From Flavobacterium praedii (GTDB lineage: Bacteria; Bacteroidota; Bacteroidia; Flavobacteriales; Flavobacteriaceae): DNA of 64,000 nt. Shown piece after piece: positions 44,927-52,380 of this stretch. The stretch lies in contig NZ_CP113948.1 in NCBI RefSeq assembly GCF_026810365.1, positions 3,373,001 to 3,437,000 on the forward strand, in the 5' to 3' direction. Positions within the stretch are counted from its first letter, which is position 1, and every line of letters starts with the position of its first letter. Under the pieces are notes generated by a model. That model had not been told where the DNA came from and made no database searches. It saw only the letters and a program-made list of their open reading frames with translations. A program made the position numbers and the translations under genes.

Positions 44927-45902
44927 TAGCGCTACCGATTGTCATACCATTGGAGGCTTCTTTGGAGTCAACGGCAAAAAACTTCAAAGACAATATAAAA
45001 AACACCTGAGTTCCTTCAACACTTGGGCTCCACGAGAACACGCCCATCAATGGATTCTTTACCCTGAAAATATGGGGACTCATTTATCAATTGACGAAGT
45101 AGCTTTATCTCAAGGAGAACTTTATACTATTGTAACCAACAAGCAATCCAAAGGCAAAAAAGGATCCTTAGTTGCTATTGTTGCAGGAACAAAGGCAGAT
45201 CAAGTCATAGAACATATCAGTAAGATTGATTATAAAAAAAGAAGCTGTGTCAAAGAAATAACACTTGACATGGCTAATTCCATGAAGTTAATTTCAAAGC
45301 GTTGCTTCCCAAAAGCAGTACAAGTAACCGATAGATTTCATGTTCAAAAATTAGCATTGGAAGCCTTACAAGAGATTAGGATCAAACATCGATGGGAAGC
45401 TATGGATTTTGAAAATCAGTTGATAATACAAGCAAAAAAAGAGAATAGAACCTATATTCCAGAGCTCTTACCTAACGGAGACTCTGTAAAACAATTACTA
45501 GCCAGAAGTAGATATATACTTTATAAATCTCGTGAAAAATGGACGATAAATCAGAGAGAAAGAGCTAAAATGTTATTTGACCTATATCCAGACATTAAAA
45601 AAGCCTATAACCTAAGCCAACAACTTCGAGGTATTTACAATAATAACAATGATAAAAACATTGCAATGACCAAACTAGCACATTGGTATAGAAATGTGGA
45701 GGAATCCGGATTTAAAAACTTTAATATCCTGCTCAATACTATAACTTTTAATTACCAGTCAATTTTGAACTATTTTGATAATAGAAGCACAAATGCTTCT
45801 GCAGAATCTTTCAATGCAAAAATAAAAGCTTTTAGAAGTCAATTTAGAGGAGTAAGAAAAATAGATTTCTTCTTATTTAGATTATCCAATCTTTTTGCTT
45901 AA
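44910..45902 (+). CDS. ISAon1/ISL3-type transposase, catalytic ORF
   Basis: The frame is open from 44910. A first ATG occurs only at 45072, but the conserved sequence (CHTIGGFFGVNGKKLQRQYK ... WAPREHAHQWILYPEN) precedes it, so translation by frameshift from the first ORF is more likely than a start at 45072. DDE residues: first Asp in HLSIDEVALSQGELYTIV, second in KAVQVTDRFHVQKLALEAL, and the Glu in NASAESFNAKIKAFRSQFRG. These match ISL3 transposases. The product ends LSNLFA just before the right inverted repeat. It appears intact, so the element could be active. Confidence 0.85.
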   Translation, partial: KKLIDNSATDCHTIGGFFGVNGKKLQRQYKKHLSSFNTWAPREHAHQWILYPENMGTHLSIDEVALSQGELYTIVTNKQSKGKKGSLVAIVAGTKADQVIEHISKIDYKKRSCVKEITLDMANSMKLISKRCFPKAVQVTDRFHVQKLALEALQEIRIKHRWEAMDFENQLIIQAKKENRTYIPELLPNGDSVKQLLARSRYILYKSREKWTINQRERAKMLFDLYPDIKKAYNLSQQLRGIYNNNNDKNIAMTKLAHWYRNVEESGFKNFNILLNTITFNYQSILNYFDNRSTNASAESFNAKIKAFRSQFRGVRKIDFFLFRLSNLFA

Positions 45903-45982
45903 TCCCCAACTTTTGTACCTGATCCGTTTTAGTTTTGCTGAATATAGAATGTAAACACAATTTATAGTTTTGGATTTTATGC

Positions 45983-46016
45983 AAAAAAAAAAGACCATCA
46001 TTGCTGATAGTCTTTT
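45983..46016 (-). terminator. Terminator of the first tRNA-Asn
   Basis: On the minus strand GACTATCA pairs with TGATGGTC around a 4-nt loop, followed by ten T (A-run at 45983-45992). Confidence 0.7.
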
Positions 46017-46024
46017 TAATAATG

Positions 46025-46098
46025 CTCCCTCTCTTGGGCTCGAACCAAGGACCCTCTGATTAACAGTCAGATGCTCTAACCAACTGAGCTAAGAAGGA
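46025..46098 (-). tRNA. tRNA-Asn (anticodon GTT), copy 1
   Basis: The 74-nt cloverleaf reads on the minus strand. Acceptor TCCTTCT pairs with AGAGGGA, the D-arm contains AGCTCAGTTGGTTAGAGC, the anticodon arm CTGACTGTTAATCAG has GTT in the loop, and the T-arm is CTTGG-TTCGAGC-CCAAG. CCA is not encoded. Confidence 0.95.
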
Positions 46099-46124
46099 AA
46101 GTGTGATTCACTTTTGAAGCGGTG

Positions 46125-46154
46125 CAAAGATATAATTTTATTTGAATGTGGCAA
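46125..46154 (-). promoter_or_regulatory. Promoter of tRNA-Asn copy 1
   Basis: On the minus strand TTG (complement of 46152-46154), 19 nt, TATCTTTG (complement of 46125-46132), 26 nt before the tRNA 5' end. Confidence 0.65.
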
Positions 46155-46481
46155 ACATTTTTTTTAAATTTTTAAAAACCTTTTGAGGTGTTGGATTTGC
46201 TGTATTTTAAATAGAAAAAAGGGTGTTATTTTTAATAAATTATGTTTCTCATTAGCTTTTAATTTTTTTATTGATCGTAATGGAATCTTTCGTTTGGTTT
46301 CTTGTTGAACTCTTGATGCTTGTGTAGATTTTATGGGTGGTGTTTGTTCTAAATTGTTCTAAAATGTTTTATTTTTTATAGCTTAAGAAAAGGAGTTATT
46401 TATAGAAAGGAAAACTTTGCCTGATAATTAGTTTTGCGGAATATAGAATGTAAACGCAATTCATAGATTTGGGTTTTATGC

Positions 46482-46513
46482 AAAAAAAAAGCCTCACATT
46501 TCTGTAAGGCTTT
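46482..46513 (-). terminator. Terminator of the second tRNA-Asn
   Basis: Minus strand AAGCCTTACA pairs with TGTGAGGCTT around GAAA, followed by a T-run (A-run 46482-46490). Confidence 0.7.
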
Positions 46514-46523
46514 CTGCTTATTG

Positions 46524-46597
46524 CTCCCTCTCTTGGGCTCGAACCAAGGACCCTCTGATTAACAGTCAGATGCTCTAACCAACTGAGCTAAGAAGGA
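46524..46597 (-). tRNA. tRNA-Asn (anticodon GTT), copy 2
   Basis: Identical to copy 1 over all 74 positions, with the same arms and GTT anticodon. It has its own promoter and terminator. Confidence 0.95.
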
Positions 46598-46622
46598 AAG
46601 TGTGTTCACTTTTAAAGCGGTG

Positions 46623-46652
46623 CAAATATATGACTTTATTTAAATGTAGCAA
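46623..46652 (-). promoter_or_regulatory. Promoter of tRNA-Asn copy 2
   Basis: On the minus strand TTG (complement of 46650-46652), 19 nt, TATATTTG (complement of 46623-46630). Confidence 0.65.
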
Positions 46653-46680
46653 ATAAAAAAGGCAAAAAAAACATTCTTTT

Positions 46681-48024
46681 TTACTTGCCCACAATAGCTT
46701 TGTAGATGTCATTTCCATTGGCAAAAAGCAACAGACTGATAAGTAATACGAAACCAACCATTTGAGCATTCTCTAAGAATTTATCACTTGGTTTTTTACC
46801 GCTTACAATTTCAAATAATAAAAACATTACGTGACCACCATCAAGTGCCGGAATAGGCAATAAGTTCATTACACCAAGCATAATCGATAAAATCGCTGTG
46901 ATGCTCCAGAAAGTTTCCCAGCTCCAATAACTTGGAAAAATATCAAATATTGCTTTAAAACCACCTACTTGTTTGTAGGCTTTGGTTTCAGGATTGAAAA
47001 TCATTTTTAATTGTTTTCCATAACCTACTAATTGATCTTTCCCTTTTTGAATGCCAAAAGGAATCGATTCCATAAAACTGTATTTTTGATGTGTAATGGT
47101 ATAATAGCCAAGTTTTTCTAAAGAGTCAAGACCTAAACCACCAAGTTGTACTCCTAGTTTTCCTTCGCCATTTATTTTTACTTGAACAGGAACTTGTTTT
47201 TCTTCTCTTAGAACAATTGCAGTAACTGTTTTATTTTTGTTGTTTTCTAAAATTACTTTGGCTTGATCAATATACTTAGTGGTTTGACCATTTAATTTCA
47301 AAAGAATGTCTTTTGCTTTAAGCTCTTTGTTTAAAGATTCATCAGGAATGTTTCCAATAACAAATGGGCTTCTGATAGTTAGTAAAGAAGATTTTTCAAA
47401 TTTAGACAGTTGATCTATAAAATCATTTGGCATTTTTATCGTTTGTAGTGTGCCATTTCGTTCAACAACTACTTCTTTTGCCATAACCACTTTTGAGTTC
47501 ATCTCCTTGTCAAAGCGTACTATTTTTTCACCATCAACAGCGATTATTTTATCACCAGTTTTAAAACCAGCATTAATCATCGCTTGGTTTTCTATCAAAA
47601 CACCATCTTTCAAATCTGAATTAGCAATATAGGAATCCCCATATACAAAAGCCATACCAATATATATGATGAAAGCTAGTATAAAGTTGACCGTTACACC
47701 ACCCAACATAATAATCAAACGTTGCCAAGCCGGTTTGGATCTAAACTCCCAAGGTTGCGCAGGTAATGCCATTTGCTCCTTGTCCATACTTTCATCAATC
47801 ATTCCGGATATTTTTACATAACCACCAAGAGGCAACCAGCCAATACCATATTCGGTTTCACCAATTTTCTTTTTTAGAAGGGAATATTTTACGTCAAAAA
47901 ATAAATAAAATTTCTCGACTCTGGTTTTGAATAATTTTGCAGGAATGAAATGTCCTAATTCGTGAAGTATAATAAGTAATGATAAGCTCAATAAAAATTG
48001 AGAAAGCTTGATAACTATTTCCAT
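46681..48024 (-). CDS. rseP: RIP zinc metalloprotease RseP (site-2 protease family)
   Basis: The 447-residue intramembrane protease has the zinc motif LHELGHF (His 21, Glu 22, His 25) in its first membrane segment and the distal NLLPIPALDGGH motif (about 386-397) that supplies the third ligand. Two PDZ-like regions lie between about 115 and 290. It cleaves membrane-bound anti-sigma factors or signal-peptide remnants. Four membrane segments are expected. The upstream gap has a minus-strand -7 box TACTTTTG (complement of 48054-48061). Confidence 0.94.
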   Translation of the reverse strand: MEIVIKLSQFLLSLSLLIILHELGHFIPAKLFKTRVEKFYLFFDVKYSLLKKKIGETEYGIGWLPLGGYVKISGMIDESMDKEQMALPAQPWEFRSKPAWQRLIIMLGGVTVNFILAFIIYIGMAFVYGDSYIANSDLKDGVLIENQAMINAGFKTGDKIIAVDGEKIVRFDKEMNSKVVMAKEVVVERNGTLQTIKMPNDFIDQLSKFEKSSLLTIRSPFVIGNIPDESLNKELKAKDILLKLNGQTTKYIDQAKVILENNKNKTVTAIVLREEKQVPVQVKINGEGKLGVQLGGLGLDSLEKLGYYTITHQKYSFMESIPFGIQKGKDQLVGYGKQLKMIFNPETKAYKQVGGFKAIFDIFPSYWSWETFWSITAILSIMLGVMNLLPIPALDGGHVMFLLFEIVSGKKPSDKFLENAQMVGFVLLISLLLFANGNDIYKAIVGK

Positions 48025-48165
48025 TTTTTAATTTTCGGTTCTTTAATGACTGACAAAAGTACTATTTTCTATTTTATTATTTACGGTATATTTTTGGGTA
48101 TCGTTTTAAATGTTTGTTAATTAATTCATTTTTCATTTTTATTTTCGTGTTAGTACGATAACTTT

Positions 48166-48183
48166 ACTAGATATAAATCTAGT
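48166..48183. promoter_or_regulatory. Perfect inverted repeat upstream of the ene-reductase gene, possible operator
   Basis: ACTAGAT-ATAA-ATCTAGT is a perfect 7-bp inverted repeat, just after a weak -7-like TAACTTTA and 41 nt before the ATG at 48224. Binding by a repressor is inferred from position. Confidence 0.35.
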
Positions 48184-48223
48184 TTTAATTCAAAATGGTT
48201 AAAACATTAATATACTTATATAT

Positions 48224-49294
48224 ATGTCTTCACAATTATTTTCTCGTCTACAAATAAAAAGTATTGTTTTCAAAAATAGAATCACAATTTCCCCTATGTG
48301 TCAATATTCTGCACAAGATGGTTTTGCAAATGATTGGCATTTGGTACATCTTGGAAGCCGCGCTGCAGGTGGTGCTGGTTTAATCATTCAGGAAGCTACT
48401 GCTGTTTCTGCCGAGGGAAGAATTTCTCCAGGTGATTTAGGGTTGTGGAGTGATGACCACATCAAGAAATTACAGGCTATCACCAAATTTATCATTAGTC
48501 AGAATTCGGTTCCCGGAATACAATTAGCTCATGCGGGTAGGAAAGCCAGTGTCTCGTCTCCTTGGTACGGCAATAAAAAATTGACTCAAAATCAAGGCGG
48601 ATGGGAAACGGTTGCGCCAAGTGCGATTGGGTATCATGACAATGAGCAGGCTCCTGTAGCCTTGGATAAAATTGGAATTCAGAAAGTTATTGCTGATTTT
48701 AAATTAGCTACGCGAAGAGCGGAGCAAGCAGGGTATCAAGTTCTTGAAATTCATGCTGCCCACGGATATTTATTGCATCAATTTTTATCTCCTTTGTCTA
48801 ATACACGTACCGATGAATATGGTGGCTCTTTTGAAAACCGTATTCGGTTGCTTCTGGAAGTATTGCAAGCCGTACAGTCTGAATGGTCAAAAGTATTTCC
48901 TTTGATGGTTAGAATCTCAGCTACAGATTGGGCTGATGAAGGTTGGAATGCTGAAGAATCAGTTCAACTTTCTAAAATTCTAAAAGAAAAAGGTGTTGAT
49001 TTAATTGATGTTTCTTCAGGCGGATTGGTATCGCATCAACAAATTCCTTTGGGGCCTAATTATCAGGTACATTTTGCCGAAAAAATCAAAAAAGAAACAG
49101 GGGTTTTGACTGGAGCGGTTGGTTTAATAACCACTTCTCAACAAGCCGAAGCTATTGTGGCGAGCGGGAAGGCTGATCTTGTTTTCTTTGCTAGAGAATC
49201 GCTTAGAAATCCAAATTTGGGATTGACTTTTGCGCAAGAATTAGGTGTTGATGTTCAATGGCCAAAACAATACGATAGAGCCAAAACGAGATAA
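48224..49294 (+). CDS. NADH:flavin oxidoreductase, Old Yellow Enzyme family (YqjM-like)
   Basis: The 356-residue FMN enzyme reduces activated C=C bonds with NAD(P)H. Visible features: FKNRITISPMCQYSAQDGFANDWH (about 19-42, with the Cys and Tyr typical of the YqjM class), the His pair in EIHAAHGYLLHQFLSPLSNTRTDEYGGSFENR (about 182-213) and the FMN-phosphate region GAVGLITTSQQAEAIVASGKADLVFFARESLRNP. The physiological substrate is unknown. Related enzymes respond to electrophile stress, and an inverted repeat upstream (48166-48183) may be an operator. Confidence 0.93.
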   Translation: MSSQLFSRLQIKSIVFKNRITISPMCQYSAQDGFANDWHLVHLGSRAAGGAGLIIQEATAVSAEGRISPGDLGLWSDDHIKKLQAITKFIISQNSVPGIQLAHAGRKASVSSPWYGNKKLTQNQGGWETVAPSAIGYHDNEQAPVALDKIGIQKVIADFKLATRRAEQAGYQVLEIHAAHGYLLHQFLSPLSNTRTDEYGGSFENRIRLLLEVLQAVQSEWSKVFPLMVRISATDWADEGWNAEESVQLSKILKEKGVDLIDVSSGGLVSHQQIPLGPNYQVHFAEKIKKETGVLTGAVGLITTSQQAEAIVASGKADLVFFARESLRNPNLGLTFAQELGVDVQWPKQYDRAKTR

Positions 49295-49311
49295 ATTATT
49301 TTCTATTCAAT

Positions 49312-49388
49312 TTTCCTGCAAGGTTTTTTTTGACCTTGTAGGTGCTAAATTAATTATACCTACAAGGTTTTTGGAAACCTCGCAGGAT
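49312..49388. repeat. Palindromic intergenic repeat (CCTGCAAGGTTT / ACCTACAAGGTTT type)
   Basis: CAAGGTTTTTTTTGACCTTG (from about 49319) is a short palindrome. After an AT-rich spacer ACCTACAAGGTTTTTGGAAA, continuing CCTCGCAGG, repeats the theme. It could terminate the preceding gene. It resembles scattered Flavobacterium repeats from memory. Confidence 0.5.
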
Positions 49389-49408
49389 TGTAAAATACCA
49401 TAAAAAAT

Positions 49409-50449
49409 ATGCAAAAAATAAAAGCTGCATTACTGTCTTACGGGATGTCTGGAAAAGTTTTTCACGCTCCTTTTTTGGAATTTCATCCTGGATTTGAATT
49501 GGTTGGTTCTTGGGAGAGAAGCAAACATTTAATTCAATTGGATTATCCAAATGTAAAAAGCTATCCAACTCTTGCGACATTACTTCAGGACGATATAGAT
49601 TTGGTCATTGTAAATACGCCGGTAGGAACTCATTTTGAATATGCGAAGCAAGTTTTACTTGCTGGGAAACACGCTATAGTAGAAAAAGCGTTTACGACAA
49701 CAGTTGCTGAAGCTCAGGAATTAGTGAATTTGGCCAAAGAAAAAGGATTAAAACTTTCGGTTTTCCAAAATCGAAGATGGGACAGTGATTTTAAAACGGT
49801 ACAAAAAGTGGTTACCGATAAAGTGTTGGGCGAATTAGTGGAAGCCGAGTTTCATTTTGATCGTTACAATCCGTTTTTGAGTCCGAAGGGGCATAAAGAA
49901 ACGGTTAATTCTGGTGCCGGCATTCTAAAGGATTTAGGACCGCATATAATTGATCAGGCATTGTCTTTATTTGGATTCCCCCAAAGTGTTTTTGCTGATA
50001 TTAGAATCACACGCGAGCATTCTTTGGTCGATGATTGGATAGATATTTTGTTTTATTATTCGGATTTTAGAGTGCGATTGAAAGCTGGTTTTTTTGTTCG
50101 TGAAGCAAACCCTGCGTATGTTATTCACGGTAAAAAAGGGTCTTTCCTGAAACCACGTGGTGATGTGCAAGAAGACGAATTAAAGCTCGGAAAGAAACCA
50201 AACCTTGATTCATGGGGGAAAGAAGTTTCTGGTAACGAAGGATTGTTGCATACGGAGATTGATGGGAAAATTATTAAAGATAAAATTCCAACGCTGCAGG
50301 GAAATTATTATGACTTTTTTGATGGTGTTTATCAGTCGATTGTGAATGATACCAAAGAACCAGTTACTGCTCAAGAAGGTTTGCAGGTAATGCAAATAAT
50401 AGAAGCTGCTATTGAAAGTAATGCTCAAGGGAAAATTATTGCGTTGTAA
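49409..50449 (+). CDS. Gfo/Idh/MocA-family oxidoreductase
   Basis: The 346-residue protein has an N-terminal Rossmann domain (KIKAALLSYGMSGKVFHAPF, a glycine motif close to GxGxxG), then DLVIVNTPVGTHFEYAKQVL and the conserved LAGKHAIVEKAFTTT, where the common EKP is EKA. The C-terminal alpha/beta domain has GAGILKDLGPHIIDQALSLFG, in which Asp and His of the DLGxHxxD pattern are likely catalytic. It oxidises or reduces a sugar-like substrate with NAD(P); the substrate is unknown. It is 114 nt downstream of the ene-reductase across a palindromic repeat. Confidence 0.92.
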   Translation: MQKIKAALLSYGMSGKVFHAPFLEFHPGFELVGSWERSKHLIQLDYPNVKSYPTLATLLQDDIDLVIVNTPVGTHFEYAKQVLLAGKHAIVEKAFTTTVAEAQELVNLAKEKGLKLSVFQNRRWDSDFKTVQKVVTDKVLGELVEAEFHFDRYNPFLSPKGHKETVNSGAGILKDLGPHIIDQALSLFGFPQSVFADIRITREHSLVDDWIDILFYYSDFRVRLKAGFFVREANPAYVIHGKKGSFLKPRGDVQEDELKLGKKPNLDSWGKEVSGNEGLLHTEIDGKIIKDKIPTLQGNYYDFFDGVYQSIVNDTKEPVTAQEGLQVMQIIEAAIESNAQGKIIAL

Positions 50450-50490
50450 GGAATGATGTTTTTAATACTCAATATCTCGTTTTGCAGTTT

Positions 50491-50597
50491 GGGTGAGGGA
50501 TAGCGCCAAGTTACCGAAGTAACGGCAATAGCCCGACCCCGTTGAGTAAAGGAGCGGAATAAGCGGTACTAAAAATTAGCTCCTTTGCTCAACGGGG
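50491..50597 (-). repeat. Two-hairpin intergenic element, family A copy 4 (inverted)
   Basis: Read on the minus strand: a 19-bp stem (50579-50597 with 50537-50555, 18 of 19), GGTCGGGCT, the hairpin GTTAC-TTCG-GTAAC (50510-50523) and the tail CTATCCCTCACCC. The tetraloop hairpin differs from copies 1 and 2 by a compensatory pair (C-G to T-A). Confidence 0.8.
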
Positions 50598-50740
50598 GCA
50601 CCCCCACACGAGCTTTTGCGAACTGACGAAGTAAATGATTTTTACTTTGGATAGAATTGGATTTATTTTCTAACAATAACGTTATAAATAATACTTACTG
50701 ATGGGTTTGCGTCTTTGAAATGTTTCTTTTTGTATTTTTG

Positions 50741-51979
50741 ATGACCACAATCCCAAAAACAAACATTTTGACAGATTTAGATCTTATTGGTAGTTCTCAG
50801 CCCAAAGGCAAATACAAGAAAACATATAAGGATGCAAAAGCCTCTTATTTATTTAGAATTCGTGGAGCAGTTTCTATGTTTTATTTTGCTATGGGATTGT
50901 GTTTCGCTACTTGGGCAAGTAGAATTCCAACAATCAAATCGGATCTGCATTTAAGTGATGGTCAATTAGGAACCATTCTGTTTGCTTTGCCTGTTGGTCA
51001 GTTATCAATGATGTATTTTTCTGGTAAATTAGTAACTCGTTTTGGTAGTCATCGTATTTTACTTTTTTCTATTTTGATGTATGCGATTAGTTTGACTAAT
51101 TTGGGATTGGCACAAAATGCATGGCAACTTGCTCTTGGATTGTACTTTTTTGGAGTTTTTAGTAACCTAACGAACATTTCTGTAAACACACAGGGGGTTT
51201 ATACCGAAGGACTTTTTAAAAGAACCATTATGTCTTCCTTTCATGGAATGTGGAGTATGGCTGGATTTACTGGTGCATTGGTAGGATTGGGAATGTTAGC
51301 ATTAGGTCTTAGTACGTATTCTCATTTTCTTATTGTTGCTTTCATTGCTTTTTTGTTGATAGTATTCAATTTTAAATTCTTAATTAAAGCCAAAGAAACT
51401 ATTAAAACAGAGAAGAAAAAGGGATTCCGAAAACCAGATACGACTTTAGTTTTACTTGGTATTATTGGATTTTGTAGTATGGCTAGCGAAGGAATCATGT
51501 TTGATTGGAGTGGCGTATTCTTTAAAGATATAGTCAAAGTTCCTGGAGCTTTAGTGATTTTAGGGTACACCTCTTTTATGATTATGATGGCCAGCGGTCG
51601 TTTTTTTGGAGACAAATTAATCAATAAATTTGGACGAAAAACGGTAATGCAAATTAGTGGAATTATGATTTCATCCGGTTTTTTTACAGCGGTTATATTT
51701 CCATATTTGATACCTTCAATGATTGCTTTTATGGTTATTGGTTTAGGGGTTTCAACAATAGTTCCTACTCTCTATAGTATTGCAGGGAAACATCCAACGA
51801 TACCTACTGGTGAAGCTTTAACAGCTGTTTCTAGTGTAAGTTTTCTTGGCTTTCTGATGGGACCACCTATGATAGGATATATTGCAGAAGCTTCTAGTTT
51901 GCGTTATTCCTTTGCTTTTATTGGCATTTTTGGTGTTTTCATTGCATTTATGGTAAGCAGAATTAAGACAATTAATTAA
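50741..51979 (+). CDS. Major facilitator superfamily transporter
   Basis: The start at 50741 gives MTTIPKTNILTDLDLIGSSQ, but 50720 (7 residues longer) is equally open and neither has a clear ribosome site. The 412-residue protein has about 12 membrane segments, starting RGAVSMFYFAMGLCFATWAS. The family motif A equivalent is GKLVTRFGSHRILLFSILMY between helices 2 and 3, and the second-half repeat is GDKLINKFGRKTVMQISGIM. It is a secondary transporter; the sugar/MFS class resembles FucP-type or YbjJ-like proteins, but the substrate cannot be named. The gap upstream holds family A copy 4. Confidence 0.87.
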   Translation: MTTIPKTNILTDLDLIGSSQPKGKYKKTYKDAKASYLFRIRGAVSMFYFAMGLCFATWASRIPTIKSDLHLSDGQLGTILFALPVGQLSMMYFSGKLVTRFGSHRILLFSILMYAISLTNLGLAQNAWQLALGLYFFGVFSNLTNISVNTQGVYTEGLFKRTIMSSFHGMWSMAGFTGALVGLGMLALGLSTYSHFLIVAFIAFLLIVFNFKFLIKAKETIKTEKKKGFRKPDTTLVLLGIIGFCSMASEGIMFDWSGVFFKDIVKVPGALVILGYTSFMIMMASGRFFGDKLINKFGRKTVMQISGIMISSGFFTAVIFPYLIPSMIAFMVIGLGVSTIVPTLYSIAGKHPTIPTGEALTAVSSVSFLGFLMGPPMIGYIAEASSLRYSFAFIGIFGVFIAFMVSRIKTIN

Positions 51980-52380
51980 AAAACAAAGAAAATAATTACT
52001 TTTTACATACAACTTAATAGTTTTTTACTTAAGTTTATCGCTTGAATTTCAATCGGATGTTATTTTTTTGATTGAAAATTCAAAATACCACATTTTTTCC
52101 AAAACTTTTTTTTCTTTTTGGTTCTACCACGAATTGTGTGGGGTTTTTAAATTTAAGATTAAATTTAAAACTCTAAGCCATTAAGGAATTAAGATTCATC
52201 AAGGTTACAATGGCTTAATGAATCTTAATTCCTTAATGGTTTATTATTTATCAAAATTTATTTTGATAAAAGTCTCTATTTGATAAAACCCACACAGTTG
52301 AGGTTAGAACCTACTTTTTTAAACGAATCTAATTCTTGGATGCGCCACTTGCTGTATCCAAATAAGTTTACAAAATAAGT
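51980..52380. other. 401-bp gap with family B element before the TonB receptor
   Basis: The gap holds the family B palindrome at 52178-52239 and a short hairpin CCACGAATTGTGTGG (about 52128-52142). No ORF. The stretch 52240-52380 should contain the receptor promoter, but I see no strong TAnnTTTG box. Confidence 0.45.
52178..52239. repeat. ATTAAG-rich palindromic element, family B copy 2
   Basis: A perfect 22-bp inverted repeat: CCATTAAGGAATTAAGATTC, then AT (52178-52199), and its complement at 52218-52239. Confidence 0.8.

Larger units (their letters stand above)
44501..45933 (+). mobile_element. ISL3-like insertion sequence (ISAon1 type), 1,417 bp, with 8-bp target duplication
   Basis: The IS spans 44509-45925. 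Terminal inverted repeats: left GGATCAAGAACAAAACCTGG (44509 on, continuing GGA), right end the complement, 19 of 23 positions identical. GTTTTAGT flanks it on both sides (44501-44508 and 45926-45933), the 8-bp duplication expected of ISL3. Two ORFs encode the transposase. The flank just left of the duplication (CTTGATCC) mirrors the IS left end. Confidence 0.85.
45931..46155. repeat. Left copy of a duplicated tRNA-Asn unit
   Basis: From 45931 the sequence matches the stretch from 46430, with a constant offset of 499 through the tRNA, covering a 3' tail (TTTTGCnGAATATAGAATGT), a terminator, tRNA-Asn and promoter. The terminator stems differ in sequence between the copies. Confidence 0.75.
46430..46655. 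repeat. Right copy of the duplicated tRNA-Asn unit
   Basis: This partner of 45931-46155 has the same order of tail, terminator, tRNA and promoter. The tRNAs are identical in sequence; the flanks have diverged, so the duplication is not recent or has been partly homogenised. Confidence 0.75.

Noticed and set aside
50733..50740. TATTTTTG as the -7 box of the MFS gene
   Set aside because: It ends directly at the ATG 50741, so the transcript would begin inside the coding region; the true promoter is unclear.
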